A stretch of 64,000 nt of DNA from WHTI01 sp963756365 (GCA_963756365.1 CAVWNF010000003.1:62001-126000), one strand, 5' to 3'; numbered from the stretch's first letter, positions 44,922-53,302 are shown. Numbers and translations are program-made. The notes: generated by a model from the letters alone, not told the origin.

Positions 44922-45418
44922 CACCTGTCCGCAGGGTCCTCCGGCTCAACCACTTTCCCGAGGACGTCCACCAGGTTCGCGAGGTCGGATGGCTCGAGAA
45001 GATCGATGAAGACCTGCCTCACGGTCTCGAAATGACTCTCCGACAACACGGCCAACCGAAGCGCTCCAGCCTCCGTTAGCACCGCTTCGGTACCGCGCGC
45101 ATCGCCGAGACAGCGTTCGCGCGTTACCAGGCCTTCGGCCACCAGGGAGTCCACGAGGCGCGTCACCCCGCTGCGCGACAACATCACCCGGTTCGCCAGT
45201 TCGGACATCCTCATCCGGCCGGCGGACTCACGCTCCAGCCACCTAAGTACCTCGAAGGCGGACAGGCTCATCCCCTCCTGGGAGAGAAGCTCCGAGTCCA
45301 GCTTCCGGACGATCTGGTAGTGAGCCCGGAGGAAGGAGCGCCACGCGCTGCGCCTCCAGGTCATCCAGACCCTGGGTCCTCGTTGCGGGAGCACCATCTG
45401 TTGCTGCCATCCCCCCAC
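44918..45418 (-). CDS. MarR-family transcriptional regulator
   Basis: A winged-helix repressor of 166 residues. The DNA-binding region is LSAFEVLRWLERES followed by MRMSELANRVMLSRSGVTRL and the wing LVTRERCLGDARGTEAVLT. ATG 45364 is an alternative start that would remove 18 residues. The divergent yceI-like gene and the palindrome between them (45486-45497) suggest that it controls that gene and itself. Confidence 0.88.
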   Translation of the reverse strand: MGGWQQQMVLPQRGPRVWMTWRRSAWRSFLRAHYQIVRKLDSELLSQEGMSLSAFEVLRWLERESAGRMRMSELANRVMLSRSGVTRLVDSLVAEGLVTRERCLGDARGTEAVLTEAGALRLAVLSESHFETVRQVFIDLLEPSDLANLVDVLGKVVEPEDPADRC

Positions 45419-45485
45419 CCTAGGGGAGCGAAGGCCCGGCGCCCAGGAAGCTGGCGGTGACCGGAGATAGTTGAGTAGGAAATAA

Positions 45486-45497
45486 TTGCGTACGCAA
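45486..45497 (+). promoter_or_regulatory. Perfect palindrome TTGCGTACGCAA, probable MarR operator
   Basis: A perfect 12-bp palindrome in the 138-bp region between the divergent marR and yceI genes. TTGC-N4-GCAA is a common MarR-type operator form, and the sequence is AT-rich compared with its surroundings. It lies 60 bp before the yceI start, near where the promoter should be. Confidence 0.6.
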
Positions 45498-45556
45498 CGA
45501 TGTTCCTCAGGGTAAGAGGCGCCTGAAGCGGGCGCCGGTGAGCCAAGGGGAACGAC

Positions 45557-46117
45557 ATGACGACAGCAACTGAGCTAGCGACGAGGGATCTCACTGGGAC
45601 GTGGGCGATCGACGCCGTTCATTCGAGCCTCGGATTCAGCACCAAGCACATGGTGATCACGAAGGTTACCGGCAGCTTTCAGAAGTTCGAAGGCTCCTTC
45701 AGCATCGGTTCCGAGCCGTCCGAGATGTCCGCGACGGCAAGCATCGACGCAGCCAGCATCTTCACTGGATCTCAGGATCGAGATGCTCACCTCAAGAGCT
45801 CGGACTTCCTCGATGTCGAGACATTCCCGACGCTTGCTTTCGCAGCAACCTCCGTCGAGCTTCTCTCGGACAAGACCGGACGTGTCACCGGCGACCTGAC
45901 GATCAAGGACGTCACGCGGCCCGTGACGTTGGACGTCGAACTTGAAGGCATCACCACCGACGCGTTCACGGGCGCATCCCGCGTCGCTTTCACCGCGACC
46001 GGCAGCTTCGATCGCGAGGAGTTCGGCCTCACCTACAACAAGGTCCTCGAGACCGGTGGGGTACTCGTTGGCAAGGAGATCAAGTTGACCCTCGACATCG
46101 GAGCGGTCAAGCAGTAG
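45557..46117 (+). CDS. YceI-family lipocalin-like protein
   Basis: A 186-residue beta-barrel protein of the YceI family, which binds polyisoprenoid-type lipids. Features are WAIDAVHSSLGFSTKHMVIT, GSFQKFEGSFSI, DAHLKSSDFLDVETFPTLAF and the late SFDREEFGLTYNKVLE. There is no signal peptide, so it is a cytoplasmic version. AAGGGGAA precedes the ATG. It is divergent from a MarR regulator. Confidence 0.93.
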   Translation: MTTATELATRDLTGTWAIDAVHSSLGFSTKHMVITKVTGSFQKFEGSFSIGSEPSEMSATASIDAASIFTGSQDRDAHLKSSDFLDVETFPTLAFAATSVELLSDKTGRVTGDLTIKDVTRPVTLDVELEGITTDAFTGASRVAFTATGSFDREEFGLTYNKVLETGGVLVGKEIKLTLDIGAVKQ

Positions 46118-46122
46118 TACTG

Positions 46123-47018
46123 CTACTCGCCAGGCTCCCTTTCCCGGAGGAAGCGCTCGAACTCGGCAGCGAGCGCGTCTCCGGACGGGAGCTGGGTGGG
46201 GTCTATCGGGTCAGGCTCGTCCGGATCCTCGTCCATACGGCTCTCAAGGAGATGGACGTACTCCATGATGTCGTCGTCTGAGTTCACCATCTCGTCGACG
46301 CGCTCTTCGTAACCTGCTGTGGCCGCGACGAGGGGCCCGATGTCGGCCGGAAGCCCGAGCAGCTTCGTGGCGCCGTTTACCAGCGCCAGCGCTGCCTTGG
46401 GGTTGGGCGTCACGGCAAGGTAGTGGGGGACCGCCGCCCATAGGCTGGCCGAATCGATCCCCGCCGCCGCGAAATCGTGGTGGATCGACTCCGACTATCC
46501 CTGTCGGCCCCTCGTAGCGAGAACGCTCTAGATCCAGCTCTTGGATGAGACGTGGCTCGACCCCGGTCGCCGTCACCGGTACCGGACGAGAATGCGGGAC
46601 GTCGGCGAGGAGTGCCCCCAGCGTTACGACGAGGGAGACGTTGAATCTCTGCCCGATCTCGACCACCAGGCGGGAGAAGGTCTGCCACTTCAGGGACGGC
46701 TCGGTGCCAACCAGGATGAGGGCATCCCGGTCGTGTCCCTCAGAGGGTTGCAGCGAACAGTTCGTTCTGAGGCCACGAGATCTTCCGAGTCATCTCGTCG
46801 GTAAGCGTGATCTCGGGACGGACGTTCTGGAAATCGAAGAAGTCCTCGGGATCGATGGATCCGATCTTCTGAGCACCCCAGGTGGTGCTCAGGTGTCGAG
46901 CGGCGAACGTCGCCGAGTCGCCGGCATCGTTCCAGCCGCGGAACGCCAGCACGAGGATGGGCGAGCGAGGCTCGATGCCGTCGAGGTCGAGGGTGACGCG
47001 GGGGTCGTTCACGACCAT
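46123..47018 (-). CDS. PAC2 (proteasome assembly chaperone) family protein (two frameshifts)
   Basis: An actinobacterial PAC2/DUF75 protein of about 298 residues. The start holds RSPILVLAFRGWNDAGDSAT and LFDFQNVRPEI-like strands. A shift near 46745 leads to LVGTEPSLKWQTFSRLVVEI, then SLVVTLGALLADVPHSRPV and GPTGIVGV. A second shift near 46490 restores DSASLWAAVPHYLAVTPNPK and the acidic C-terminus ending REREPGE. The function in bacteria is unknown. ATG 47018 is preferred over the upstream TTG 47042. No proteasome genes are in the window. Confidence 0.82.
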
Positions 47019-47051
47019 CAGGCTACCCGGAGCCGGTGACAAACCTGGTGG

Positions 47052-47708
47052 CTAGGAAGTGGCGTCCCGGCTGTCGATGTGGCGCTGAAGCTTGCGCTTG
47101 ATCCGTTGGAGCGCATTGTCGATCGACTTGACGTGGTTACCGAGGACCCTGGCGATCTCCTCGTACGACTTGCCATCCATGTAGAGCGTGAGCACGTCGC
47201 TCTCGAGGTCCGTCAGGTTCTCCTTCAGAGAGGCCTTCAGGGCTTCGATCTCCTCGGAGGAGATGACCAACTCGACCGGATCGGCAGTCTTGGACGCGAG
47301 CAGCGTCTCGCCGATGGAGCCGTCCGAAGGATCGTCCCCGCCGTATGCGGGTGCATCCAGCGACACGGATGAGTTGAGCGGCTTGTGCTTGTTGCGGTTG
47401 GCGGTCTTGATCGCGGTGAGGATCTGGCGGGAGATGCAGAGTTCGGCGAACGCTCGGAACGGAGTGTCCTGGTCGAGGTCGAAGTCGCGGATCGCCTTGT
47501 AGAGGCCGATCATCCCTTCCTGAACGACGTCCTCTTTGTCTGAGCCTGCCAGGAAGTAGGAGCGGGCCTTCGCCCTGGCGAATCCGCGGTAGCGGCTGAG
47601 GAGCCCTTCGAGGGCCCGCTCATCGCCGTCCCGGACCTGGGCGACCAGAGTCCGATCCTCAGATTGTTCGAGGTCCGGTACAGCAGTGGTCCTGGCTACT
47701 CCAGTCAT
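47052..47708 (-). CDS. RNA polymerase sigma factor, SigH (sporulation sigma-H) type
   Basis: A 218-residue sigma-70 family factor. Region 2 is YFLAGSDKEDVVQEGMIGLY followed by KAIRDFD, the near-invariant SigH-type sequence. Region 4.2 is LESDVLTLYMDGKSYEEIAR followed by KSIDNALQRIKRKL. Homologues are early sporulation factors in Firmicutes and occur in deep-branching actinobacteria with unknown regulons. An inverted repeat lies in its upstream region (47788-47804). The end is 33 bp before the PAC2 start. Confidence 0.9.
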   Translation of the reverse strand: MTGVARTTAVPDLEQSEDRTLVAQVRDGDERALEGLLSRYRGFARAKARSYFLAGSDKEDVVQEGMIGLYKAIRDFDLDQDTPFRAFAELCISRQILTAIKTANRNKHKPLNSSVSLDAPAYGGDDPSDGSIGETLLASKTADPVELVISSEEIEALKASLKENLTDLESDVLTLYMDGKSYEEIARVLGNHVKSIDNALQRIKRKLQRHIDSRDATS

Positions 47709-47787
47709 CTACGACTCCCCCGCCGTCGCTGCTACAGCGCCCCGCCGCGACGACACAGTCTCGATCCTCTGGAAATCAGGTTATTTA

Positions 47788-47804
47788 TCCGATTTGGTAT
47801 CGGA
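47788..47804. promoter_or_regulatory. Inverted repeat upstream of sigH
   Basis: TCCGAT and ATCGGA pair perfectly over TTGGT in an AT-rich stretch, 80 bp upstream of the sigH start. It could be an operator or a leader hairpin. The remaining sequence up to tRNA-Sec (47805-47985) contains no further gene that I can support. Confidence 0.35.
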
Positions 47805-47985
47805 CAATGCCCCATGTGGGTGGTTGATGCCCCTCTAGGATAACTAGTCCAGAGATCTTCACCGTGCCCACATCCGATCTTTACCCCGTCCCCCGCTTAC
47901 TATGCCCCTTCGGAGGTGCGGGCATCGATGGTTTCTGCGTGAGATCGGCACAATCCTCCTAGGATCCGAGATTTTTTCGCGGTCT

Positions 47986-48077
47986 GGAGGCGAAAGGGGA
48001 CTGGTGTCCCTCCCGGTCTTCAAAACCGGTGCGCCGGGCAACCCCCGGTGGGCGGGTTCGATTCCCGTCCGCCTCCG
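47986..48077 (+). tRNA. selC: tRNA-Sec (anticodon TCA)
   Basis: A 92-nt selenocysteine tRNA. The acceptor GGAGGCG pairs with CGCCTCC. The D-arm has the long 6-bp stem and 4-nt loop typical of tRNA-Sec (GGGGAC-TGGT-GTCCCT). The anticodon stem CCGGT/ACCGG carries CTTCAAA, so the anticodon TCA reads UGA. A long variable arm (GCCGGG ... CCCGG) and a T-arm with GGTTCGATT follow. CCA is not encoded. selA and selB lie 14-20 kb to the left. A GC-rich hairpin follows at once. Confidence 0.95.
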
Positions 48078-48153
48078 CTTTCGCTCCGGCGGACCCGCCG
48101 AGCCGCGGCGGGTCCGATGACCGTCCGCCTCCGCTTTCGCTCCGGCGGACCCG
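48065..48153 (+). repeat. 33-bp direct repeat including the 3' end of tRNA-Sec
   Basis: Bases 48065-48097 are repeated exactly at 48121-48153, 56 bp apart. The first copy includes the last 13 bases of tRNA-Sec and 20 bp beyond. Between them GGACCCGCCG (48091-48100) and CGGCGGGTCC (48106-48115) form a strong 10-bp hairpin that should end the tRNA transcript. Repeats of a tRNA 3' end can mark integration sites, but no integrase or island is seen between or near the copies. Confidence 0.75.
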
Positions 48154-48156
48154 ACC

Positions 48157-49107
48157 TCAGATCTCTATGCGGGAAAGCGTGCCGTCGGTTTCGTTCGTTA
48201 CCCAGACGACTCCGTCGAGCTCGACCATCTCTCTGGGTCCTCCTCCGACCGTGTACACGGCCTCGATCTCAAGGGGGTCCGCACTGAGGACGGTGACGGT
48301 GCCATCCGCTTGGTCGGCCACCCATACGCGCCCATCGATCACTTGCACTTCCACGGGGCCGGAACCGGTCTCTATCGAATCGACGACATCGAAGGTCTCG
48401 GGATCGACGACATCGAGTGTGCCTGCTGTGAAGGCGGCGACCCACACACGTCCGAGCCCGACCGCGACACCGTCCGGGCCGAAACCAACCTCGCCGGTAC
48501 CGACGACCTCCCCCGTGTCCGCATCGACCACGGTGATGCTCGAGTCGTAGTACCCGGTAGCCCAGACCAGCCCATCTGCGGCCGCGAGGCGGCGGGGCTC
48601 TTGACCCACATCCACTGTCGCTACGACTTTGTTAGTGGTTGGGTCGATCTTGGCGATGCGGTCTTCCCCTTCGATCGTGACCCACATGGCGTCATCGGCC
48701 ACTGCTAAGCCCTCGGGTTGCTCACCCACATCGATCTCGGCGACCTCTTTCTCCGTCGCTGGGTCGATCCGCGACACGGTCCCGGCCAGGTGGTTAGCGA
48801 CCCAGACAGCGTCGTGTCCGAAGGCAACGTTGAGAGCCCCCGCGCCGGTCTTTATCGTCGCGGTCACCGTGCCCGTAGCGGGGTCGACCCTCGAGATCCC
48901 ATCGGCCTCCCATGAGGCGACCCACAACGAACCGGCCCCCGCGGCGATCCCGACCGGGCGCCCGGCGACCTCCGCCCCCACCTCGGCGTCAACTGCGGCC
49001 GGGCTCGACGGCGCGGGTGTTCCCTTGGCGGGCGGCTCCGCAATGTTCTTGTCGCCACCGCAGGCGGATAGCAGCAGTACTGCGAAGACGGCGACGGCTC
49101 GTCGCAT
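48157..49107 (-). CDS. YVTN/NHL beta-propeller lipoprotein
   Basis: A surface lipoprotein of 316 residues. The signal peptide ends in lipobox LLSAC. A Pro/Ala/Ser linker is followed by seven or so repeats of about 40 residues of the type AFGHDAVWVANHLAGTVSRI and LAVADDAMWVTIEGEDRIAK, the pattern of YVTN-type propellers. The propeller probably serves ligand or protein binding, with no enzyme motif visible. AAGGGAA precedes the ATG. Confidence 0.85.
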   Translation of the reverse strand: MRRAVAVFAVLLLSACGGDKNIAEPPAKGTPAPSSPAAVDAEVGAEVAGRPVGIAAGAGSLWVASWEADGISRVDPATGTVTATIKTGAGALNVAFGHDAVWVANHLAGTVSRIDPATEKEVAEIDVGEQPEGLAVADDAMWVTIEGEDRIAKIDPTTNKVVATVDVGQEPRRLAAADGLVWATGYYDSSITVVDADTGEVVGTGEVGFGPDGVAVGLGRVWVAAFTAGTLDVVDPETFDVVDSIETGSGPVEVQVIDGRVWVADQADGTVTVLSADPLEIEAVYTVGGGPREMVELDGVVWVTNETDGTLSRIEI

Positions 49108-49161
49108 GGGGTTCCCTTCTCTCTACTACGCCGGTAGTAGATCATGCCGCGACCGAGGCTG

Positions 49162-49825
49162 CTAGAGCCAGTCGGTGACCTCATGCACGGTCTTCTTGGC
49201 GATATCGGGCACGTGGGCATCGTCGGCCTGTAGGCCGGCGGTCACGATCAGATAGGGGCGCTCGGTGCGGGGCCTGTTCAAGACCTCGCGCAGGAACCCC
49301 ATCGGTGAGGGGGTGTGGGTCAGCGTGGCAGAGCCCCGCGTGATGAAGGGCCGCCAGCATGAACCCCACCGCTATCCCTACCGATTCCTTGATGTAGTAG
49401 CCCTTTGGGCCCCCACTCCCAGGGTGAACCTCGAATACGACGATCAGATAGGGGGCGGTTTCCAGGTGCTCCTTGGTCCAGTCTGTGCCGAGTGGGGCAA
49501 GGGCATCGAGCCACTCCTGGGAGGCCCTGCCTTCGTAGAAGGCGCGTTCCTCGGCCTCTGCGCGCTGCCTGATCTGACTCTTGATGTCAGGGTCCTCGAC
49601 GACGACGAATCGCCACGGCTGGATGTTGGCTCCCGATGGGGCTGAGTTCGCCACCGCTAGGGCATCCTCGATCAGCGAGCGGGGCACGGGCTCTGTCGAA
49701 TAGTGCCGGATCGTGCGTCGGCTGAGCATCCGTTCCCGGAATCTCGAGGAGACCTCGGCCGCCTCGGAAGGAGCTACCGCGGGGGCCGGCGCCGGGATCG
49801 TGCGGTACCTACTGTCCCTATCCAT
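49162..49825 (-). CDS. Nitroreductase-family flavoprotein, iodotyrosine deiodinase-like (frameshifted)
   Basis: An FMN-dependent oxidoreductase of about 220 residues. The FMN-binding start is LSRRTIRHYSTEPVP, followed by APSGANIQPWRFVVVEDPDI. The lid region with RAFYEGRASQEWLDALAPLG and TAPYLIVVFEV resembles iodotyrosine deiodinase/BluB-type members. A shift near 49335 restores LTHTPSPMGFLREVLNRP and the end KTVHEVTDWL at 49162. The substrate in bacteria is unknown, and halogenated aromatics are one possibility. It is divergent from the methyltransferase gene. Confidence 0.83.
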
Positions 49826-49886
49826 GGACCGAGGTTACTCAGCGGCGCGGCATGGGGGTGGGAATGTGTCCTCCCTCCCCTTTAGT

Positions 49887-50846
49887 GTGGCCCTCGTGGC
49901 ACATGCGGAGTCTCAGCCCAAGAAGAAGAGGACGTCCACGGCGACCTCCGCCTTCGGCGTGAGCAAACGCGAGGGCCATGACGCGAGTGGCTTCTACTCG
50001 CGCTTCGTCCCGCCGGAGATATCGACCGACGAGACGGTCAACCCGACCGAGGCGAACATCCTCGTCGAGGGGGATGCCCGCGCGATGGATCGGGTCGCGG
50101 ACAACTCGGTCGCGCTGGTCGTCACGTCTCCTCCGTATTACGTGGGCAAGGAATACGAGCAGGCCTTGGGTGAGGGCGAGATCCCTGGCTCGTACCTCGA
50201 GTACCTCGCACTTCTTCGAGACGTGTTCGCCGAATGCCGTCGGGTTCTCGAGCCCGGCGGGCGCCTGTGCGTGAACGTTGCCAATCTCGGGAGGAAGCCG
50301 TACCGGAGCCTCTCGTCGGACGTGATCACGATCCTTCAAGACGACCTCGGACTGCTCCTTCGTGGAGAGGTGATCTGGCTGAAGGCCGACGGCGCCTCGG
50401 GGTCGTGCGCATGGGGGTCGTACCGGAGCGCATCGAATCCGGTGCTGCGCGACACCACAGAGCGGATCATCATCGCAAGCAAGGGCCGCTTCGATCGCGC
50501 CGGATCCAAGGGGGCCAAGAAGAAGCGCAAGGCAGCTGGGCTCCCCCACGAGGACGACATCGAGGCCGAGGAGTTCACTCAAGCGACGCTCGACGTATGG
50601 CGCATCCGTCCCGAGTCGGCCAAACGCGTCGGGCATCCAGCACCCTTTCCTGTCGAGTTGCCGGAGCGGTGCATCCGTTTGTTCACCTATGTCGATGACA
50701 TCGTCCTCGACCCCTTCGTTGGCTCGGGGTCGAGTTGCGTCGCCGCCGTGCGCACCGGCCGCAGGTACATCGGATACGACCTCGATGGTTCCTACATCGA
50801 GTTGGCCCGAGAGCGCGTGGATCGCGAACAGCCGGAGCCCGCCTAG
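49887..50846 (+). CDS. Beta-class site-specific DNA methyltransferase
   Basis: A 319-residue amino-methyltransferase (N6-adenine or N4-cytosine). The catalytic motif IV is TSPPYYVGKEYE and precedes the AdoMet motif I DPFVGSGSSCVAA, the order of the beta class. The GTG at 49887 is chosen because the sequence upstream overlaps the nitroreductase antisense and is not family-like. GTG 49896 is also possible. No restriction endonuclease or specificity subunit is next to it, so it is an orphan and may have a regulatory role. Confidence 0.87.
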   Translation: MALVAHAESQPKKKRTSTATSAFGVSKREGHDASGFYSRFVPPEISTDETVNPTEANILVEGDARAMDRVADNSVALVVTSPPYYVGKEYEQALGEGEIPGSYLEYLALLRDVFAECRRVLEPGGRLCVNVANLGRKPYRSLSSDVITILQDDLGLLLRGEVIWLKADGASGSCAWGSYRSASNPVLRDTTERIIIASKGRFDRAGSKGAKKKRKAAGLPHEDDIEAEEFTQATLDVWRIRPESAKRVGHPAPFPVELPERCIRLFTYVDDIVLDPFVGSGSSCVAAVRTGRRYIGYDLDGSYIELARERVDREQPEPA

Positions 50847-50949
50847 TTTGGTGCAGTTGGCGGAATGCCTTGCCACTCCGTATGTCTCTGCATCAGGCTG
50901 TGAGAGACATGCGCCGCATGAGGCGCATCTGGATGAGGGAGGCGCGCTC

Positions 50950-51105
50950 GTGGCCGATCATTACGATGCAGAGGTCAATCGGGGAGACCTGGACGTCGGT
51001 TCTCTTACGAAGAAGCTCAACAAGAGACATGACGAAGGCTGGAAGCTCGCTCACATCTTCGAGCAGGCAGGTAACACCGTGATGATCTGGCAGAAGGAAC
51101 GCTAG
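50950..51105 (+). CDS. Small 51-residue protein, DUF4177-like
   Basis: Encodes MADHYDAEVNRGDLDVGSL and a second half with NKRHDEGWKLAHIFEQAGN ending in MIWQKER. The half GWKLAHIFEQ ... MIWQKE matches the pattern of DUF4177-like small proteins of unknown function. GGGAGG lies eight bases before the GTG. It is followed at once by a strong terminator. Confidence 0.65.
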   Translation: MADHYDAEVNRGDLDVGSLTKKLNKRHDEGWKLAHIFEQAGNTVMIWQKER

Positions 51106-51119
51106 AGACCCAGCACGCG

Positions 51120-51149
51120 AGAAGGGCCCGGCATGTGCCGGGCCCTTCT
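51120..51149. terminator. Strong bidirectional terminator hairpin
   Basis: AGAAGGGCCCGGCA (51120-51133) pairs perfectly with TGCCGGGCCCTTCT (51136-51149). It lies between the convergent small-protein and metalloprotease genes and should serve both. Confidence 0.85.
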
Positions 51150-51166
51150 ACTTCCGTCTGTTGCGC

Positions 51167-53302
51167 TCAGCGCATGATGTTGTACGAGTAGCCAAACGGC
51201 GTCGTCGCTATCGGAGTGGTACCCGAAACGATGATCACTGTTCTCTCGCCACCAACCTTGCCGGGCTTCTTCATCTGCAGTCCGGTCTCGGTTGCGTTGA
51301 ACTTCTTGCGGGTCAGAACCAGTCGCTTCACGTTGTTGCCGGAGATGCGGAGCACCTCGATGAGCGGCTTGTTCTTCGCCGTCGGCTTGATGCGAAGCCA
51401 CTTGTTGAGACCGTCACCGCCGAAGTCGAACGACTTGGCTGCCTTGTTGGTCTCGAAGTCCGTCTTGTTCCACAGGGTGGTCTCCCCATCCTTCAGGGTG
51501 ACCTCGTCGACGACGTAGCCGGGCTCGGTAACCGCCTGGTCAGTGTCGTACTCCCAGCGGATCAAGATGTCCTGGTCGGCATATGCGGTTAGGTCGAGTG
51601 CACAGTCCTGCCACCCACCAGAGTCGCCGGTGATGCCGCCGCTCTCCGTCACCGCCCGGTTGTTCCCGTTCGGGTCAGTGGCGCGGCCGCCGCAGGCAGA
51701 CGTGTTCTGGTACTCCCAGGTCTTCCCGTCGTCGCTGGACACGAGCACGTAGGCGTAGTCCCAGTCCTCTTCGATCTGCGTCCAGTACTTGAACTGGAGC
51801 GAAGGTGCCGTGGTGCCGGTCAGGTCGGCCTCTCGCTGCAGCCAGGTGATCATCTCGTCAGCCCTGTTGCTCCAGGCGAAGTAGCCGCCCTGCGGGTCTG
51901 GCTGTCCGTCCTGGGCAGGGATGATCGTGACTGGATCCTCTGCGCTGGTATCGATCGTTCCCTCGCCGGTGACCTCGTAGTAGTCGGCACCGAACGGGAA
52001 CACGGTCGCGTCTTCGGCCGAGCTGTCGTCCTCGCCCTCCAGAGCGACACTCACGTCACGGTTCGAGTAGCCGAACTGGCCAACGTTTGCATCAGGCATG
52101 TCGAGGTAGTTGGCAACGATGTAGTCGCGGTAGACCTTTCCGAACCCACCCTTGCGGTAGTACCGGTTCAGCTTCTTCTTCAGCTTCTTACTCCGCGAGC
52201 TGATGACCTTCGAGATCCCGGCCGAGCCGTCCGCGCTGGTGCGGGTCAGAAGCTTCGCAAGGCCGTAAGCCTCGAGGCGCTCCGTTGACTCGTTCTCCGG
52301 TGCGCCGTAGTGGTTGAAGAGATAGTCGAAGAAGAGGAACGCCTGGCCATAGTCGTCAACCGTGCTGCTCCAGTCCTTCAGGCTCTGGTCGGGCTCCGCC
52401 TCGTAACCCGAGACGTGACCCTCGACGATGTCGCCGAAGCCGTTCACTACCGCGGCGATGTCGGCCATCCCCTCGTTGACCCAGGTCTCCTCGTTGTAGT
52501 CGTTCGAGAACTGGATCATGTGGAAGAACTCGTGCGCTAGAACGCCGGCGTAGGTGTCGTCGCCTGGGTTAAGGAACAGCGAGTTCATGAAGAACATCTC
52601 TGCCTCGTTCGAGTACGGCGACTCGTGCTCACCGTTCCCGTTGGGGTACTCGTGCTCCGAGGAGAAGTAGCCAGCGATGTAGCCGAGGGCGCCGTTCGCC
52701 CCAGGAGCGTCGATCGGGAAGTTAAGGATGTGAACGCGCTCATCACAATCCGCGTCCCGCCAGTTCTTCGGGAGCCCGGGAGCAAGGTTCACAGCGTTGT
52801 ACTTGGGGTTGGGTTCCTTGCCGAAGTAGGAGCGGTTCGTCTTGTAGATCTTGTCCCAGTCCTCCGCTGCGGCCTGAGCTTCGTCGTCCATGACGAGCCC
52901 GTCTTCAGGGATGCCCGGAAGGGTGGGGACGTAGAACTCGTTCTGGACCCAGACGTAGCCGTGCTTCGACTTGGCCGCGAGGGTCGCCATGATCTCCTGG
53001 TTCCCGGTCTGCTGCTGGGAGACCCAGAAGCTCCGCTGGTCGCCGACCTCGTAGGTCGCTCCCGGCTGGCACCCCTTCTGTCCGTACCCAGAGTCGGGCG
53101 CGGGGCGGGGGCTGCCTTCCTGGGAAGCAACGAACCTGCGGGCGCGCTCCACCGCGGGGTAGTCCAGGTGGTTGATCAGGTGGTCGTTGAGGTCGAGTCG
53201 GCCGTTCGTGGCCCGTTCGGGGGCCGGTGTAGCCGAGACCCCAGAGATAAGCAGCAGGCTGGCGCTAGCAGCGCCCACCGCGATCTTCATGAAACGATTC
53301 AT
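51167..53302 (-). CDS. Large secreted zinc metalloprotease, M6/immune-inhibitor-A-like
   Basis: An exported protein of 711 residues. The signal peptide (residues 1-25) ends in GVSATPAP. A pro-region of about 100 residues is followed by the gluzincin site VLAHEFFHMIQFSN with the third ligand in WVNEGMADIAAVV. The C-terminal half includes a carbohydrate-binding-like or MAM-like beta domain (residues about 460-620: YVLVSSDDGKTWEYQNT, DILIRWEYDTDQAVTEPGYV), as in immune inhibitor A proteases. AAGGGA precedes ATG 53302. No secretion partner or inhibitor gene is adjacent. It probably degrades extracellular protein for nutrition. Confidence 0.85.
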   Translation of the reverse strand: MNRFMKIAVGAASASLLLISGVSATPAPERATNGRLDLNDHLINHLDYPAVERARRFVASQEGSPRPAPDSGYGQKGCQPGATYEVGDQRSFWVSQQQTGNQEIMATLAAKSKHGYVWVQNEFYVPTLPGIPEDGLVMDDEAQAAAEDWDKIYKTNRSYFGKEPNPKYNAVNLAPGLPKNWRDADCDERVHILNFPIDAPGANGALGYIAGYFSSEHEYPNGNGEHESPYSNEAEMFFMNSLFLNPGDDTYAGVLAHEFFHMIQFSNDYNEETWVNEGMADIAAVVNGFGDIVEGHVSGYEAEPDQSLKDWSSTVDDYGQAFLFFDYLFNHYGAPENESTERLEAYGLAKLLTRTSADGSAGISKVISSRSKKLKKKLNRYYRKGGFGKVYRDYIVANYLDMPDANVGQFGYSNRDVSVALEGEDDSSAEDATVFPFGADYYEVTGEGTIDTSAEDPVTIIPAQDGQPDPQGGYFAWSNRADEMITWLQREADLTGTTAPSLQFKYWTQIEEDWDYAYVLVSSDDGKTWEYQNTSACGGRATDPNGNNRAVTESGGITGDSGGWQDCALDLTAYADQDILIRWEYDTDQAVTEPGYVVDEVTLKDGETTLWNKTDFETNKAAKSFDFGGDGLNKWLRIKPTAKNKPLIEVLRISGNNVKRLVLTRKKFNATETGLQMKKPGKVGGERTVIIVSGTTPIATTPFGYSYNIMR

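Noticed and set aside
48065..48153. Two identical 33-bp repeats considered as a small CRISPR array
   Set aside because: There are only two copies with a 23-bp gap that forms a hairpin, the first copy is part of tRNA-Sec, and no cas genes are near.
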